This document shows positions 53,197-55,484 of a DNA stretch of 55,484 nucleotides, one piece after another (positions within the stretch are counted from its first letter, which is position 1; the number at the start of each line of letters is the position of its first letter). The stretch comes from Isochrysis galbana. Lineage: Eukaryota; Haptophyta; Isochrysidales; Isochrysidaceae. Under the pieces are notes generated by a model that was not told where the DNA came from, did no database searches, and worked only from the letters and a program-made list of their open reading frames with translations. The DNA lies in the NCBI GenBank assembly GCA_018136815.1, contig CM030932.1, forward strand, positions 1,014,866-1,070,349, read 5' to 3'. The translations under genes were made by a program, and so were the position numbers.

Positions 53197-54615
53197 TCAC
53201 AGAAGGTCGAGTATTTCATTCATGGCAGCTCTCCAATTTAGATTTCCGTCATTTATGTATGACACTACGAGTTGCGGCAACTCCGCAAGTTTCTCATCGA
53301 ATGCGCGCCTCAGGATACCCTTCCAGTCGGCCATTATTTTGCTGATTTCGTGAATTCCAGTCACAGTATCGGAGCTGTACTCGTGATTCGTGTATTGGTT
53401 TTGTTCAAATGCAGCTCGGCGCTCTTGAATGTGTGCACCGAATACTTCGGGGTTTCTTATGAAATTTTGCATAAGTCTGGTGAACAGCTTATGGCGGCCG
53501 TTTGTGAGCTCGGTATCAAATGTGACATCCCGCGTCCTAATCACAGAATCGACCCAATTCAATAACAACGCATCCCGCTCGGTAGCATGAAACATTGCCG
53601 TTTCACGGAGCATGTCGCGCCTGAGTTGAGCGTTATGATTCAGTGCAGTTTGGAGTTGATGTTGGAGTTGCCCTGCTTGCAAATCGGCAGGGTCAAGTGC
53701 AGCTCGCACGAGCTCTATGCCATTCTTGTACTCTTCGGGCAGGAGGAGCATGGTTATATCGAGTTCCACTTTTACCGTGGGCGGTTTGACATCATCGACA
53801 TCGATGCATGGATTCTCCGTGAATTCCATCACGTCCGGTTTAATTTTGTTGAACATGTAGTCGTGGGTGTAGCGCGCAGTGCCATTTGCCATGACTTCTC
53901 GAATCACATCTTCGATGGCCGACCTGCTGATTCCATCTTGCACCTCTATCTGGTACTTCATAGCCAAGCGGATCAATCCGCCGAGTGTCAGGTCCGACAC
54001 CGCGGCGAAAGTGGAACCGCGTGCACGTTCACGCAGCCACTTGACAGGGACGCAGGTCGGCGAGTTCACGAGGGGCACCACTGCGTCGCCCGGTTTCTCC
54101 TCTTCCGCCTCCATCTCCATCTCATCGTTCGCGTATGATTGTTGTCCCCGTGCCTGTTGCACCAAGCCATTCACCTGATCGATCGCCGCCTGCACTGCGC
54201 TGTTCAACTCACCGCGGACTTGACCAATCACCACCTGGATCGCGCCATTCTGCGAATTATCAGCCGCGTTCGCCAAATGTACCGCTGTTTCCCTCGCCGC
54301 TTCGATCGCGTTTTGAGCCACCGCCTCGGTTGCATTTCTCATCGCAATTACTTCATCTTTCACCGCAATTGCTTCATTGGTCGCCGCAATTGCTCTCTGG
54401 TTCGCCGCAATCGTTTCATCTCTCGCCGCGAGTGCGAACTGAGCCGATTCAATCGTTTCATCTCTCGCCGCGAGTGCGAACTGAGCCGATTCAATCGTTT
54501 CATCTCTCACCGCAATCGTTTCATCTCTCACTTCATTCGCCTGGTTCAACAACTGTAGTGACTCATTCACCGCACCCTGCGCTTCTTCAATTAGCTCGTG
54601 CACTTTTTCTGTCAT
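53197..54615 (-). CDS. novel 472-residue coiled-coil protein
   Basis: Intronless. Starts MTEKVHELIEEAQGAVNESL. Residues ~27-110 are tandem 14-residue units of the form ARDETIESAQFALA, two of them identical, then diverging (ARDETIAANQRAIA, ATNEAIAVKDEVIA); these predict a continuous helical rod. A Glu-rich stretch (EMEMEAEEEKPGD) follows, then a globular half: VPVKWLRERARGSTFAAVSD, GGLIRLAMKYQIEVQDGIS, AIEDVIREVM, YMFNKIKPDVMEF, and a C-terminal helical part ending ELPQLVVSYINDG, WRAAMNEILDLL. No family recognised. The open frame continues upstream through a minisatellite, but the ATG at 54615 is the sensible start. I infer a viral structural or fibre-like role only from its coiled coil and neighbours. 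Confidence 0.75.
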   Translation of the reverse strand: MTEKVHELIEEAQGAVNESLQLLNQANEVRDETIAVRDETIESAQFALAARDETIESAQFALAARDETIAANQRAIAATNEAIAVKDEVIAMRNATEAVAQNAIEAARETAVHLANAADNSQNGAIQVVIGQVRGELNSAVQAAIDQVNGLVQQARGQQSYANDEMEMEAEEEKPGDAVVPLVNSPTCVPVKWLRERARGSTFAAVSDLTLGGLIRLAMKYQIEVQDGISRSAIEDVIREVMANGTARYTHDYMFNKIKPDVMEFTENPCIDVDDVKPPTVKVELDITMLLLPEEYKNGIELVRAALDPADLQAGQLQHQLQTALNHNAQLRRDMLRETAMFHATERDALLLNWVDSVIRTRDVTFDTELTNGRHKLFTRLMQNFIRNPEVFGAHIQERRAAFEQNQYTNHEYSSDTVTGIHEISKIMADWKGILRRAFDEKLAELPQLVVSYINDGNLNWRAAMNEILDLL

Positions 54616-54659
54616 CCGACGGGCATGGACGAGAAGGACGCACCGCGTACAGCGGACGC

Positions 54660-54870
54660 ACCGCGTGCAGCAGGGGGCGGAGGCGAGGGAGGAGGCGGCG
54701 AGGGCGGCGGAGACGGCGGCGGCTTCGACGGCGGAGGCGGCGAGGGTGGCGGCGTGGGCGGAGGAGGAGAGGGAGGCGGTGGAGGCGAGGGAGGGGGCGG
54801 AGGCGAGGGAGGAGGCGGCGAGGGCGGCGGAGACGGCGGCGGCGCAGGCACGCCGTGGCGCGCCTCGAGC
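54660..54870. repeat. GGCGGAGGCGAGGGAG minisatellite
   Basis: Tandem GGCGG-AGGCGAGGGAGG units directly upstream of the coiled-coil gene start. Encodes Gly/Glu repeats on the plus strand and Pro/Ser repeats on the minus strand. Two ~50 bp stretches (54676-54720 and 54800-54840) are nearly identical. Confidence 0.9.
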
Positions 54871-55484
54871 GGCTCGATACTGCGCAAGGACAAGGAGATG
54901 ACAGGCGGGTGAGTGACGATGACGCTCAAGCGCGTATGCAAGGGCAAGGAAGGGCAAGGGCAGCAAGCTGGGCTGTGTGTGTGACTCACTCGCCGCGTCG
55001 CACGCGCGAGCGCATGATGACTGATCTGATGATGCAGCTATGCAGCTGCCCCAAACGGCAAGCCGCGAGCCACGAGCGGCATAAGGGTGATTGTGCAATG
55101 GTATGGCGACGCGGGTAGGGGCAAGCAGTGCAAGCCCACCTTGTGGCATTTCGGCGGCAGAGCGCCCTCGTCACCCCTCTCCACCTCGCTGCTCGCTGCT
55201 TGCTGCTCGCAGCTTGCTCTCCGAAGATGGACAATAGGTTTTTTTTTAGGCACCGCCACCTCAACACACGCCCAAATATCCCAGGCATATCCAAAAGATA
55301 TCTATTTCCGGCAAAGTTGCCCAAATATCCAAATAGATATCCCGGATATCCTGGCCTGGGCCTAGAGCTACCACACCGCCCCATGGGGAGTCCTTGAATT
55401 GAGGGCGAGGCGGAGGGAGTTGGCGGCAGAGCCTGAGTCCTGAGTCTAGCTCTGTTGGTCTGGGGGAACAGGGCTTTGCGGCTT
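54871..55484. other. right edge
   Basis: No gene supported. 55260-55360 contains repeated CCCAAATATCC and GATATCC elements with partial dyad symmetry, possibly a diverged small inverted-repeat element. Confidence 0.4.

Noticed and set aside
53587-54138. 183-codon plus-strand frame within the coiled-coil gene
   Set aside because: His/Leu/Phe-rich antisense shadow of the minus-strand gene.
54135-55118. 327-codon plus-strand frame, and the N-terminal extension of the minus frame to 55149
   Set aside because: The plus frame is antisense to the coiled-coil gene plus minisatellite; the minus extension is repeat-encoded Ala/Ser sequence lacking a sensible start.

Overview
This window is nuclear DNA of a eukaryote, most likely a microalga with a secondary (red-lineage) plastid; a haptophyte or similar alga is my best guess. 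Both strands carry conserved eukaryotic genes broken by short GT-AG introns of about 80-290 bp. Base composition is GC-rich with long G/C homopolymers, GA/CT tracts and minisatellites. One large RAP-domain organellar RNA-binding protein is present, and a UPF0301/AlgH protein begins with a signal-peptide-like segment, as expected for import into a complex plastid. Species assignment is inference. There is one 100-N assembly gap (47885-47984).

Host genes, left to right: nucleotide-sugar transporter (184-1979, +, N-terminus not found); sedolisin/TPP1-like peptidase (4477-6675, +); V-ATPase proteolipid c'' (11376-12347, -); temptin-like plus cytochrome b561 membrane protein (13522-14601, -); RAP protein (15579-18704, +); polyprenyl diphosphate synthase (22009-23588, -); CDIN1-like nuclease (24976-26147, +); TMEM18 (27004-27641, +); unknown multipass membrane protein (29573-30906, +); SNAPC3 (31584-33058, +); ribosomal protein eL19 (35323-36398, -); YEATS4/GAS41 (38378-39874, -); UPF0301/AlgH with a long C-terminal extension (40278-43792, +); unknown 124-residue protein (45351-45871, -); RFC2 clamp-loader subunit (45992-47769, -, 5' end towards the gap). 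Exons were placed by matching splice signals, reading phase and family conservation. They serve unrelated housekeeping roles (DNA replication, snRNA transcription, chromatin reading, translation, quinone synthesis, vacuolar acidification), so no operon-like logic is expected.

Between the genes lie mobile and repetitive DNA: a Ty1/copia RNase H fragment (8.8-9.4 kb), a BED-finger fragment (2.8-3.1 kb), a dispersed ~350 bp family (9.7, 20.5, 24.1, 45.0 kb), one copy of which is split by a 594 bp insertion with a target duplication, a hAT-type MITE with a perfect 8 bp duplication (24.5 kb), a ~300 bp repeat pair (29.0/34.6 kb), and a MITE family with ~64 bp inverted ends (50.4 kb, partial at 19.6 kb).

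The right end (48.8-55 kb) is different. It is intronless and gene-dense, and resembles a remnant of a large DNA virus or virus-like element. It holds a divergent RPB5 subunit and a novel 472-residue coiled-coil protein in tight convergent arrangement (21 bp apart), a small two-helix membrane protein, an ankyrin-repeat fragment, IS5-like transposase N-termini in a perfect 718 bp inverted repeat, and a second inverted repeat. A short motif (GACGTGTAAC...) recurs at gene ends there and also at 10.2 kb, next to another coding fragment. I regard this as the most interesting part of the window.
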